Assembly: GCF_018294505.1 (NCBI RefSeq)
Contig: NC_057802.1
Location: 310,889,137-310,953,136, forward strand
Reading direction: 5' to 3'
DNA length: 64,000 bases
From: Triticum aestivum
Lineage: Eukaryota; Streptophyta; Magnoliopsida; Poales; Poaceae
Of the stretch, positions 11,665-21,085 are shown piece after piece. The translations under genes were made by a program, and so were the position numbers. Position 1 is the stretch's first letter; the number at the start of each line of letters is the position of its first letter. The notes under the pieces were generated by a model. That model worked only from the letters and a program-made list of their open reading frames with translations. It was not told the origin of the DNA and ran no database searches.

Positions 11665-12090
11665 TCCCTGGTTTTTGAAAAAAGTTCATAGATTTTGAAA
11701 AGTTCATTAAATTTGAAAATAAGATAATCAAATTTGAAAAAAGTTCATAGATTTAAAAAAAATCATCAAATTTGGAAAAAGTTCATCGATTTTGAAAAGA
11801 GTTCATCCCGTTTTTGAAAAAAAGTTCATCGCATTTGTTCACAAACTTGAAAAAAGGTTCACAAATTTGAAAAAAAGTTCATCGGATTTGAGAAAAGTTC
11901 ATGAAATTTGGAAAAAGTTCATCGATTTTGAAAAGAGTTCATCCTATTTGAAAAAAGTTCATCGCATTTGAAAAAAGGTTCACAAACTTGAAAAAATGTT
12001 CACAAATTTGAAAAAAAGTTCATCGGATTTGGAAAAAGTTCATCAATTTTTTTAAAAAAATCATCGAATTTGAAAAATAGGTTCACGAAT
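11665..12090. repeat. AT-rich degenerate tandem array (about 20-bp unit, higher-order unit about 141 bp)
   Basis: The unit resembles GTTCATCGATTTTGAAAAA and is repeated some twenty times with variation. A higher-order block (aaatttggaaaaagttcatcg... to ...gttcatcggatttg) occurs at about 11767-11888 and again at about 11908-12030. GC-rich words built on 'ggcacggc' lie on both sides (11567-11660 and 12300-12400), so the array may be the interior of a non-autonomous DNA transposon. Confidence 0.75.
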
Positions 12091-12204
12091 TAAAAAAAGC
12101 GCACTGAATAAAACAAAGAAAGATGAGAAAAAAGGAAAAAAGAATAAAAAATGAAACCGAACTGAAGAACGAGAATAAAAGAAAGAACTAAGTAGTACAT
12201 TCTG

Positions 12205-12290
12205 GGAGGGTGCCCTGGTGGCTACGGACGTGCACTTGCGACGAAGAGGTTGCGGGTTCGAATCCACATCTCCTCACACTTTTTGCGTTT
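12205..12290 (+). other. tRNA-like (pol III B-box) sequence, possible SINE head
   Basis: GGTTCGAATCC at 12255-12265 is a perfect B box, about 40 bp downstream of a weak A-box-like 'tggtggctacgg'. I cannot fold a convincing acceptor or anticodon arm, so this is not called as a tRNA gene. It could be the head of a decayed SINE. Confidence 0.3.
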
Positions 12291-12299
12291 GGAAAACCA

Positions 12300-12724
12300 G
12301 AAAAAAGAACGAAACGGGCCGGCCCAATTAGAAGCCTCTGCAGGCGCCAGTTGGCGAACCTGGCCCAGGCACGGCACAGCCCGTTTAGCCCACCGGCTCG
12401 CCTGATTTGAGGCTATTTTTGGGCCTATTTGGACTGTTTTGGGTGGCTAATATATAATAAAATTCTTAAATAAAAATATAGAAATAGTAAGCGGGTCATG
12501 TTGTGCGGGCATCCGTGTTGTGCAAGCCATATGTCGTCAGGGCCCTATTATAAACGTGTCGTCGTGCCAGGGCCATCACGGACTGGGCACGCAGGCCATT
12601 GGGCCAGCACGCCAGGACCATCCAATTTGGCCACCTTTTGCTTGGGAGTATAACAAACCTGTTGGCCCATCTGTTGCGAGATGGGTCTCCTTTAGGTGAT
12701 GATCTGTCTTGTCTCAAATAAAAG
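12300..12724. other. GC-rich 'ggcacggc' repeat region and unassigned flank
   Basis: Contains ggcccaggcacggcacagcccgttt and related words that partly mirror those at 11567-11660. This suggests diverged inverted ends of a non-autonomous transposon, but the ends could not be fixed. Confidence 0.3.
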
Positions 12725-13665
12725 ATCATCTTGCAGGTGCCTTGGAATTGAGCCCAGTATGCAGAGCCCGCAGTGTACTACCACTTGTAGTTAAGTTCCG
12801 TCCTGAATCCCATGTCTAATGTTGCCGCTGGCTACTCTCATCACCCTAGCCATGGCCAGAAACTCCTGCAGCAGGGGATTTGTATTGTCGTGCGCCAGGT
12901 CTTTAATCCAGGTATTTTCAGCAAGAGCAGCCCTAACAGTCCTATTTTTCCATCTCGACTGTTTAAATAAACGCGGGAAGGAGAGCTTCAGGGGTTGCAC
13001 CATCGGTCCAGGAACAACTCCACAATTTTGCCGTTTCTCCATTGCGTACCACTACCGTTATAGTGGCACTGAACATGGTCTTGTCCTTGTCATCACATGG
13101 CACCTCCATCCCAACCCAAGGTCGCTCTGGATTTTTCCAAGCATGCCACAGCCATCGGAGCCGTAATGATCGGCTGAATCATTCCAGACCAAGGATGCTC
13201 AAACCACCATTCTCAACTAGGGTACATACTTTCAACCAGCCTACCTTGCATTTACCTCATGTGAGTTCGTCGTCGTGCGCCCATAGGAAACATCAACGTG
13301 ACTTATCTACTTCCTTGAAGAATTTCTTTGGTACCCGTTGGTCCATGATCGTGAAGGTTGGTAGCAAGCTGAGCACGGAGCGGAGAAGCACTCTACGGGC
13401 GGCAATTGACATAAGTGTACCTGTCCATCCAGCTAGTCGAGCTGGGATGCAATCAAGTATAAACTATGAGGTCTTTTATGGTACCCTGCAATGTAGATGG
13501 ACCATTCTTAGCCTTGTCAGAGTGATCGGTAAACCATGTTATTTTCTTTGTACTTTAATGATCTAAACGATCTTATATTTTTTTACGGAGTATGTTATAG
13601 GGCAAGTTGTCATCTGTTCTCCAAAGCTCTGCAAAACCTCCTCTAAATTTATGTCTGGACAGCGG
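12725..13665 (-). pseudogene. LINE ORF2 fragment, 3' half (end of reverse transcriptase and zinc-binding region)
   Basis: Minus-strand frames, broken by stops and frameshifts, show the signature of plant LINE ORF2: LEEVLQSFGE at the right end, then VLLRSVLSLLPTF, CFLWAHDDELT, GKCKVGWLKV, LRLRWLWHAWK and WVGMEVPCDD, followed by the zf-RVT part (KNRTVRAALAENTWIKDL and a YTAGSAYWAQF-like segment). It continues directly from 20358-20630 once the LTR element between them is removed. The copy is dead and lacks a clear 3' tail. Known role of the family: target-primed reverse transcription. Confidence 0.85.
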
Positions 13666-14822
13666 TGTTCGCACACAAACACGTTACCGTGTACCTCCAA
13701 CGCCGAGGGTGATGCACCGCATCTTACGTCAAGGAGACCCGTCCGGAAGCGCGATACGCAAGCAATCCGACGGGCGCTTTTGTAGACCCGAAACCCCACA
13801 AGCCCGGGAGGGACCCCTCAGGGCGCATGGCGGCTATGGGCTACCCTAGGTCGACCTAATCGCCCCTAGGGCCTCGAGGTTCGCCATCCTGCAATGAAGA
13901 AGAATGAACGAAGAACGAGGAAGAAGAACAAGGAATAGAGATAAAAGTAAAGGTAAAAGTGGTAGATGATTGTTCGATTGTGTGTTGTTGTTCAATCAGC
14001 CGCCACCTCGTGTCTATATAAGAGGTGGATGGACTTCCCGTACACTTTCCTTGCCGTGCAAATCATCAAAATATAACCAAATTCGGACTTCTCACGACCT
14101 CCGACCCGGATGTCTGGCCGTAGGCCCAGATGATCTGGTCAACCACTGATTTTTGACAACAATACATTGATCGGACTGTAACTTTTGCATACGACATCAG
14201 ATTTGGACGATTTTTATATCAAAATCGACCGTTTCGACGAGACGCACAAATTTAATGTTTAACACTTTTCAATCTGAGGCCATATTGAGCATGTTTCGGG
14301 CCTTTTTTAAAGTCTGCAGCAGAAAAAACTGTCCGTGTGTCCGGACGATTGCCCGGATTGTCCGGCCTTTACTCGGATCATCCGGCTTCGTCGTAAACCT
14401 TCTATTGCCTGGGTCATTCATGCGGCCTCTGGCCGGATGATCTGGACCCCGGCCCGGATGATTCGGCCAAACATTGCTCCAGCACACGTTTTTCGCTGTG
14501 GAACTCGCATACGACCTCAGATGGGAACGATTTTTATATTAAAATCGTCCGTTTTGATGTGACGAAAAATTTGCAGTTGTACCTTTTTCCATCCAAAGCT
14601 GTCATAATTAGGTTTCATGCTATTTTTTAATCTGATGTCAATACGAGCATATCTAAGATTGTCATAACTTTTGCATCCGAGCTTCGTTTTGGATCATCTC
14701 TATATCTATTTCGATCGGCTTGAAGAGAGCCATACAATGGTGACATGAAATTATAAATTTGACCTCATCTTGCTACAGCCTCAAGTCACCCTTTGCGATC
14801 ATGTCATTTTTTAGCGTCAACA
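13666..14822 (-). repeat. 3' LTR of the 13.7-20.4 kb element
   Basis: 1,157 bp, starting tgttcgcacac and ending gcgtcaaca on the plus strand. It contains several CCGGAT..ATCCGG near-palindromes. A minus-strand polypurine tract (caggggggcatg, about 14823-14834) abuts it, as expected for a 3' LTR. Confidence 0.9.
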
Positions 14823-16184
14823 CATGCCCCCCTGTTTTTCGGGAAAGCCAGCGTGCCGAAAAATAACTTGTACCGTGTTGGTTTCTAAGGACGATGTCAA
14901 CACTCCATCGACAACTTTGCATGTGCTTAGGGCGATAAATATATATTGGCCATTATTTGTTTGAATCCTTGATGCAAACTTGGGTGAAACCTTCTCAACT
15001 TCATCAACAACCCGATGATAAAGTTCCATAAATATGCATCTCAAGGTCATCCTCCGAACCATATTGTTCACCCTTTTGCTAGGATTTTGCATATAATCAA
15101 CAATAAACTTTTTCCAATCCTTACTTTCGCTTGCATAAAAAATTCATTATTGGCCGAAGCGGCGGACTTTGGTTCGGCCTTACCTCTGTTGACGATACTA
15201 AGCATCGGCTATTGATAGAAATGCAATACACCATGATTAACATAGTAGCCGGATGCTTGCTGTGCCAACTCTCTTGAATTATCATGTCTAGAAATATGAA
15301 CAATTTTAAAGGAACCCAAGGTAAATTTTGCATCTAGACATACCTCAAGATAAAACTATAAGTGATTCGTCAAAACATTGATGACCCTTGGATATTTGTT
15401 GCACTACTCATAATGAATCACCGAAAGCCTCAATATATACAGCACCTTGTTTCGGTCTCCAATTGAACTAAGGAGGATGTTAGGATACTACACCGGCCAT
15501 GCTTTGACATATTCTTAGGGCCATAGATAAATATCGGTCATTACCATGAGGTCCATGTAGAATTCACCCACCAAAGTATGTATAGCCAAAATAAACAAAT
15601 GAAATAGCAATAAAATATTTTGGTCCCTTTGTATTAGCAACAAAAATGTAACTACCCAAATGTATAGTGATTTGGTAATACCCTCTCATGATATAAAAAA
15701 TTATGTTGCACCCATGGATCAAAATAAATCCATGGAGGGTAATTGATCATACCTAGGGATGAATTCCATGGCAAAGGCCTCAATGGCATGGTTGAAGAAA
15801 ATGGATAATGTGCTAACCGAAGATTTTGATGTTGTGATGCACACCTTCGGCTTAATTGTTTGTTGCTTCCATCCTTCTCTTTCTTCACTTTTATTGTACT
15901 TGTTGCAATAGAAGCATGCACATCATTTTTGTTTTGATTGATCCTCTTGGGAACCCATGCCATGTTCTTCTTTCTCAGCTCTTGTGCACTTAGATTTTGT
16001 AATTCCTTCTTTTGCCAATACGATAAGCTGAGTCGGCATCTCGGCTATGATTCTATTTTGACCAATGACAATTCTTTTTTGGCCTTATGCACTCTTAGCT
16101 TCTTTTCTTCACATTTGGCACTTTGACTCTCAATAATTGGCTGCTTCATCGCATTGCCTTTAGTAGCCAATGTCAACACTTTAA

Positions 16185-17034
16185 TTAGCTTTTTTTATTT
16201 GAAATCAAATTTGAAGTAGCACTCTTACGACCATCTCTTTTAACGCGGTAAACTTGCTTGACCACCTCTTTCTTCTTCCTTGAGTTCCGGATCGATTCCT
16301 TATGATTGAAACGGTCTTTAACATGTGATTGTTCAAATGTTGATCTTGTCGGAGCTGCATAATATTGGTGAGATGGTCTAGAATAAGATGGAGAATGTGC
16401 CCTTGTATCATACCTGTCCCATGATGGATATAGATCTACATGAGCATAGGGAGGCATCCACGGCATTGGCATTGGCAGCCCAAAATAAGAATATGGATAT
16501 GTTGCCTTAAAATTCTCACTTTGCCAATACCGATCCTCATATTTGCGCCTTGGCGATGATCTTGGTTTCTTTGCATGATTTGGCCGATAAGCATTCTTCT
16601 CTTCACTTTTCTTTTGATATTTATCCAATAGTTCAGCGAAGGTGATTTTGATCTCTTACACTTGCGCTTATTTCGGCCTTTGTTTTCTTTTAGTTTGCTT
16701 TCATCGATCATTGGATTTACTTGTTCCCCACAGTCCTTGGTGTCTTCATTGTAGCCTCGATGGAATTCTCATCCTCAAGATTATGTTCATTATGCTCTTC
16801 AATAACTTCTTTACTTGAAAGCTTGATCCCGTCACATGCAGCTTTTACCTTCTCTTTAAATGGATCGGCTTGAAGCAGCCAATGCATAAACTTTTTGCCA
16901 TCAGGACCAATTGGAATAGACTGGTCATCTCTTGGTGTTTCAACAAATTTCAATTGTCCTTTTTCAGTGTCCAATTTAACTATTTGACGAAACATGTTGC
17001 AATCCTCAAAATTATGCTTGAACGAATCATGCAA
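16185..17034 (-). pseudogene. Gag-like remnant with C/H motif, frameshifted
   Basis: Three overlapping minus-strand frames (16717-17034, 16436-16711, 16185-16628) read as one protein interrupted by frameshifts. The first includes CKLHDSFKHNFEDCNMFR, a Cys/His arrangement common in gag-related proteins of non-autonomous gypsy elements. It is followed by KKFMHWLLQADPF. The last is basic and Tyr/Pro-rich (PMPMPWMPPYAHVDLYPSWD). No catalytic domain follows. Confidence 0.5.
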
Positions 17035-17355
17035 CTTACATTACATTCGTCCATGGATAGATGACTCACAAATTCTAATATAATTATTTGTCAACAACAA
17101 ATCAAAGATTTGATCACACATGTTTGAATTGAAGGTATAATTTTTATTTTCTAGCCGATCTTGTGTGAGAACGGCTTCGGAATTAAGCACCTGAATGGTT
17201 CAGATTTGGCATCTTCCCATTCGGCTATGAATCCTCTTTCGCATTCTTTTTTCGATGTACTTAAATAAGAAACTATATACTAGCATCGGTTTTCTCAAAA
17301 GATTTTAACTTTGGCTTTAAATTTCTAAAACGAACATTGTTAGAATATACATGTC

Positions 17356-17892
17356 TCAATTGAGACAAGTGCAAGCCAAGTACGAAATAAGCAAAGCTAC
17401 CCAATCAGATATGAACTTTAGATAAAGCAACGGGGAAAGCTTTGGCTGCAACAATAAGTCATTATCGGTCTTTATAAATGGCGCAATGGGTTGACCGATA
17501 TGTTCTATAACAATTTTATTGCTAACAAGTAAATTACCCTTCTTCATTGGTCTTTCAAAATTACATATGAGGATTTTTCTAATAGATGCATCAACAATAA
17601 AGTTGTGACTAAATATGAAAATAGGTAAATTACTTGTTAGACATACCTCTTCAAATATGTTGGGAGAGCATGATGGTGGTGTGACTTGAACAATATCTTG
17701 CTCCGCCTTTGGATGGCTCCCCAACGCCTTTTCATCATCTTTCTCTTGATTCCGTGTATCATTACATTGAAGGTTTTTGTCAGCCGAACTTTGTTCGGCT
17801 ACTTGTTCTTGTCCTTGAAGTTCATTAATTTCTATGGCACGAAACTCATAGGGTAGGAAGTAGGTTCCGTTAACTTTAGAAAAATCAAGCAT
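17356..17892 (-). CDS. Element-encoded open frame of unknown function, 178 aa
   Basis: Minus-strand frame inside the non-autonomous element beginning MLDFSKVNGTYFLPYEF. It has an acidic, Gln-rich middle and no family I recognise. It is probably part of the same element protein as the frames on either side, separated by mutations. Confidence 0.35.
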   Translation of the reverse strand: MLDFSKVNGTYFLPYEFRAIEINELQGQEQVAEQSSADKNLQCNDTRNQEKDDEKALGSHPKAEQDIVQVTPPSCSPNIFEEVCLTSNLPIFIFSHNFIVDASIRKILICNFERPMKKGNLLVSNKIVIEHIGQPIAPFIKTDNDLLLQPKLSPLLYLKFISDWVALLISYLACTCLN

Positions 17893-18201
17893 GGTCGTTT
17901 TGCCATGCTTTCCATGCCCTTTCTCAATACTACTTGCCTCTTTGGATCTGATGGATTCGGAATATATACTACTTGATTCGGCTTTTTCAACCGAAGCACT
18001 TACATGTTCCGAATCATTGATACTACCAATTGCAATGCTTCTTTTATCTAAGCCAATTTTTTTTCTATTTGTTTCTGGCGGCGAGCGGCAAAAAATGGCT
18101 TTAAGTTTTTTCTCAATTTCAGACCACTCCGGATATGATTGCCCCCCAATGCTTTTAGATTATTTCGGCAATGACACATGGGTGTTGCCGAAACTTTGCA
18201 A

Positions 18202-19131
18202 TTATGCAGGGGGTGTATAATATGATGTAGTATTAGGTGAAGGCATATGCATTGTTGTAAAACCATATTTTTGCTCGCCAATTTTACCAATTGGTAAAGA
18301 TTCATCTTCTTGCAAAACTCTAGCTTTTATTGCATCATAATCAGGAACTAGCCCCTTATCATGTTCTTCAAGGCAAAGAGCACTAATATTATTATTTTGG
18401 GCTATATCCCTTTTTAATTTAGTCACTTCCCATTCTGTAAGGGATTGCTCCATAATACTTTTAGATTCTTTTGGCATTAAGGTGTTGCCGAAATTATGCA
18501 ATTGCATAGAGGATGCATTATATGCTACAATATTAGATGATGGCATGTGCACTCCCGCAAAATTTTCACTTATTCGGCTATGACCGTGAAGGTGCGGAGC
18601 CGAATTGCGAGCATCTACAGTTGTATACGGTGACGAATAATTAATAACGTGAGGTGTAGCATATGATGGTTGAAAGTAACTGGCCGAATAGCTAGTAGTA
18701 TCATGGCCAATTCTCCCATCCATCAGCATGGCTAAACTAGTATATTGCAAATTAGTTGCCGATGAATAAAAAGGTGAAACACTCTGTCGCATGCTATTGG
18801 AAGTTCCTACAAGAGGTGTTTCAACTTGCTTGACCAAACTCATCATGTTCTTCATGGGCATAACGATTTCTGGGGTTGCCGATGCATGAGAGTTGAAGTA
18901 CATATGTTGTATGTTGCTAAAATTATATGAGGTAGAAGCATGAAGATTTTGTTGCATCGGCTCTTGCACATAATTAGATGCATGATCGATAAAGTTAGGG
19001 CTAGCCGATACATTATGCTCATTAGATGATCTAGCCACAACATATGCATTATTTGCATCTACATATGTGAATTGGGTATTCATATTACCTTTGTAGATTG
19101 CAAATCCTAGATTACGATCTCTTCGTAGCAA
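18202..19131 (-). CDS. Element-encoded N-terminal protein, 309 aa, low complexity
   Basis: This is the first open frame after the primer site (about 30 nt downstream of it), placing it in the gag position. It is rich in Asn, Ser, Tyr, Met and His, with repeated words such as YTTVDARNSAPHLHGHSRI and MPSSN. The C-terminal part has ITKLKRD-like charged sequence and ADYDAIKARVLQ-like segments. No zinc finger or enzyme motif is present. The position suggests a gag-derived protein. Confidence 0.5.
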   Translation of the reverse strand: MLRRDRNLGFAIYKGNMNTQFTYVDANNAYVVARSSNEHNVSASPNFIDHASNYVQEPMQQNLHASTSYNFSNIQHMYFNSHASATPEIVMPMKNMMSLVKQVETPLVGTSNSMRQSVSPFYSSATNLQYTSLAMLMDGRIGHDTTSYSASYFQPSYATPHVINYSSPYTTVDARNSAPHLHGHSRISENFAGVHMPSSNIVAYNASSMQLHNFGNTLMPKESKSIMEQSLTEWEVTKLKRDIAQNNNISALCLEEHDKGLVPDYDAIKARVLQEDESLPIGKIGEQKYGFTTMHMPSPNTTSYYTPPA

Positions 19132-19160
19132 GAACGGGCCGGAGACTGTTCAAAGCTTCG

Positions 19161-19178
19161 TCCCCAGCGGCGTCGCCA
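19161..19178 (-). other. Primer binding site of the non-autonomous element
   Basis: The minus strand reads TGGCGACGCCGCTGGGGA, similar to the TGGCGCCGTTGCCGGGGA primer site of many Triticeae gypsy elements (also seen at 42386-42404). It lies 7 bases from the 5' LTR end. Confidence 0.8.
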
Positions 19179-19185
19179 AAAAGTG

Positions 19186-20357
19186 TGTTCGCACACGAAC
19201 ATGTCACCGTGTACCTCCAACGCCGAGGGTGATGCATCTCACGTTGAAGGAGACCCCTCCATAAGCGCGGTACACAAGCAATCTGGTAGGTGCTTTTGTA
19301 GACCTGAAACCCTACACGCCCGGGAGGGACCCGTCAGGGCGGGTGGCGACTATGGGCTGCCCTAGGTCGACCTGATCGCACCTAGGGCCTCGAGGTTCGC
19401 CGCCCTGCAATGAAGAAGAACGAATAAAGAACGCGGAAGAAGAAGAAGAAGAACAATGGAGAGAGATAAAAGTAAAAGTAAAAGTGGTAGATGATTGTTC
19501 GATTGTGTGTTGTTGTTCCATCGGCCATCACCTCATGTCTATATAAGATGCGGATGGACTTCCGGTACAAGAAAAGGACTTGCCTTGCCGTCTAAATCAT
19601 CAAAATATAACCAAATTCGAACTTCTCATGACCTCCGGCCCGGATGATCCGGCCAACCATTGATTTCTGACAGCAGTACATTGATCGGGTTGTAACTTTT
19701 GCATACGACATCGGATTTGGACAATTTTCTGCCAAAATCAACCGTTTCGAGGAGACGCAGAATTTTCATGTTGAACACTTTCCGATCTGAGGCCATCTTG
19801 AGCGTGTTTCGGGCCGTTTTCTAAAGTCTGGAGCAGAAAAAACTATCCGGACGTCCGGACGATTGCCCGGATTGTCCGGCCTTTACCCGGATCATCCGGG
19901 ACTTGACCCAGATCATCCGGCTTCGTCGTAAACCTTCTGTTGCCTGGGTCATTCGTGCGGCCTCCGGCCGGATGATCTGGACCCCGGCCCGGATGATCAG
20001 GCCAAACATTGCTCTAGCATACGATTTGGCTGTAGAACTTGCATACAACCTTGGATGGGAATGAGTTTTATATCAAAATCGTCCGTTTCGACGAGATGAA
20101 GAACTTTGCAGTTGTAATTTTTTCCATCCGAGACCGTCTTAATTAGGTTTCATGCCATTATTTAATCTGATGTCAATACTAGCATATCTAAGATTGTCAT
20201 AACTTTTGCATCCGAGCTGCGTTTTGGACCATCTCTATATCTATTTCGATCGGTTTGAAGAGAGCCATCCAATGGTGACATGAAATCATAAATTTGACCT
20301 CATCTTGCTACAGCCTCAAGTCACTCTTTGCGATCATGCCATTTTTGAGCATCAACA
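19186..20357 (-). repeat. 5' LTR of the 13.7-20.4 kb element
   Basis: 1,172 bp, same ends as the copy at 13666. A TATATAAG-like box at about 19540-19546 (readable on the minus strand as TTATATAGA) is a plausible core promoter. It has an extra copy of a ~21-bp 'gacttgacccagatcatccgg' word relative to the other LTR. Confidence 0.9.
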
Positions 20358-20630
20358 AGTGGATAGGTGTGGCCATCGATTTCTACATATTATTTCTATG
20401 TCCCGCCGCCTCACCAAAATTGTGGATAATTTCCATCAAGGCCTCGATCTCTTGCTGAACTGGATTTGCGAAGATGATTGCATCGGCCTTAATGTTCCTT
20501 CCTGGCAGCGGCTGTATCATCTCATGTTCAGCTCCAGCGTGCAGCAAGCGGTGCAGCGGATCTATGGAGCGTGTTGCATTCGTGACTTGCCAGAACACGT
20601 GGTTCATCTGCTCCCAGCTTAGATAGGAGT
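20358..20630 (-). pseudogene. LINE ORF2 fragment, 5' half (reverse transcriptase palm)
   Basis: The minus strand encodes DPLHRLLHAG, then a degenerate catalytic region (KADAIIFANPVQQEIEAL, where the family has a Y-A-D-D motif), then EIIHNFGEAAGH. This is the reverse transcriptase of a plant LINE, here with the YADD box damaged by a small deletion. It reads into the fragment at 13665 and downward with the frame kept when the LTR element and one TSD are removed. It is truncated at the left/5' side near 20620, where the gag-only element sits. Confidence 0.85.
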
Positions 20631-20635
20631 GTTTT

Positions 20636-20989
20636 TGGTAGAACCAGGGATCCTACCGGACCTGCTCCGTAGGTTGTAGGGGAAGGATGGAGTAGGGCGA
20701 GGCGATGAGCGGGCGCGCCGGCGGCTGGGCGCCGTCGCGTAGGAGGAGGATGACGGCGGCGGCTAGGGTTAGAGGCGGCTAGGGTTCCGGCTCCTCTGGG
20801 AGCTGGGCAATAGAGATAATATTCTTCTTATTGCTTGATTCCAAAAAGAGTCTTACAACCTATATTTATAACCTAGATAACTTGCATAAGAATTAACCTA
20901 AGATAACTTGCATAAGAATTAACCTAAGATAACTTGTGAGCCAAGCCCCTAACTACTGCCCTGTGGGCCTAGCTAAACCGGCCATAACA
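20636..20989 (-). repeat. 3' LTR of the gag-only element
   Basis: 354 bp, tggtagaacc...ccataaca. It lacks one ~9-bp 'ttcttattc' repeat present in the other LTR. Confidence 0.93.
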
Positions 20990-21085
20990 CTTCTCCCCGC
21001 CTGCACAAACAGCTCGTCCTCGAGCTGTAAGGTGGGGAAGCGCTTGCGGAACTCCTCGAGGCGATCAACCAGCGTCAAACACCTT
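20953..21085 (-). pseudogene. Residual C-terminus of gypsy pol, reading into the 3' LTR
   Basis: In a different frame from gag, the minus strand reads LVDRLEEFRKRFPTLQLEDE, then LFVQAGRSVMAG, which resembles the extreme C-terminus of gypsy polyproteins (F-P-x-x-Q-L-E-D-x-L-x-x-x-x-G-R-x-V-M). The frame continues about a dozen codons into the LTR before its stop. The rest of pol is deleted, so this records an internal deletion that joined the gag end to the pol end near 21065-21085. Confidence 0.65.

Larger units (their letters stand above)
13666..20357 (-). mobile_element. Complete non-autonomous LTR retrotransposon (6.69 kb) inserted in the LINE
   Basis: LTRs at 13666-14822 and 19186-20357 have matching TG...CA ends. 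The primer site is left of the right-hand LTR, so the element is minus-strand. Flanking 5-mers agcgg (13661-13665) and agtgg (20358-20362) form a TSD with one mismatch. The 4.36-kb interior has gag-like and low-complexity frames but no protease, reverse transcriptase, RNase H or integrase motif, so it must have depended on enzymes from another element. Visible LTR differences (many substitutions and an extra ~21-bp repeat in the right LTR) indicate an older insertion. Confidence 0.88.

Noticed and set aside
11665..12090. CRISPR-like spaced repeat array
   Set aside because: The units are degenerate and contiguous without unique spacers, in a plant nuclear genome.
12210..12290. tRNA gene
   Set aside because: Only the B box is good; acceptor stem and anticodon loop cannot be formed convincingly.
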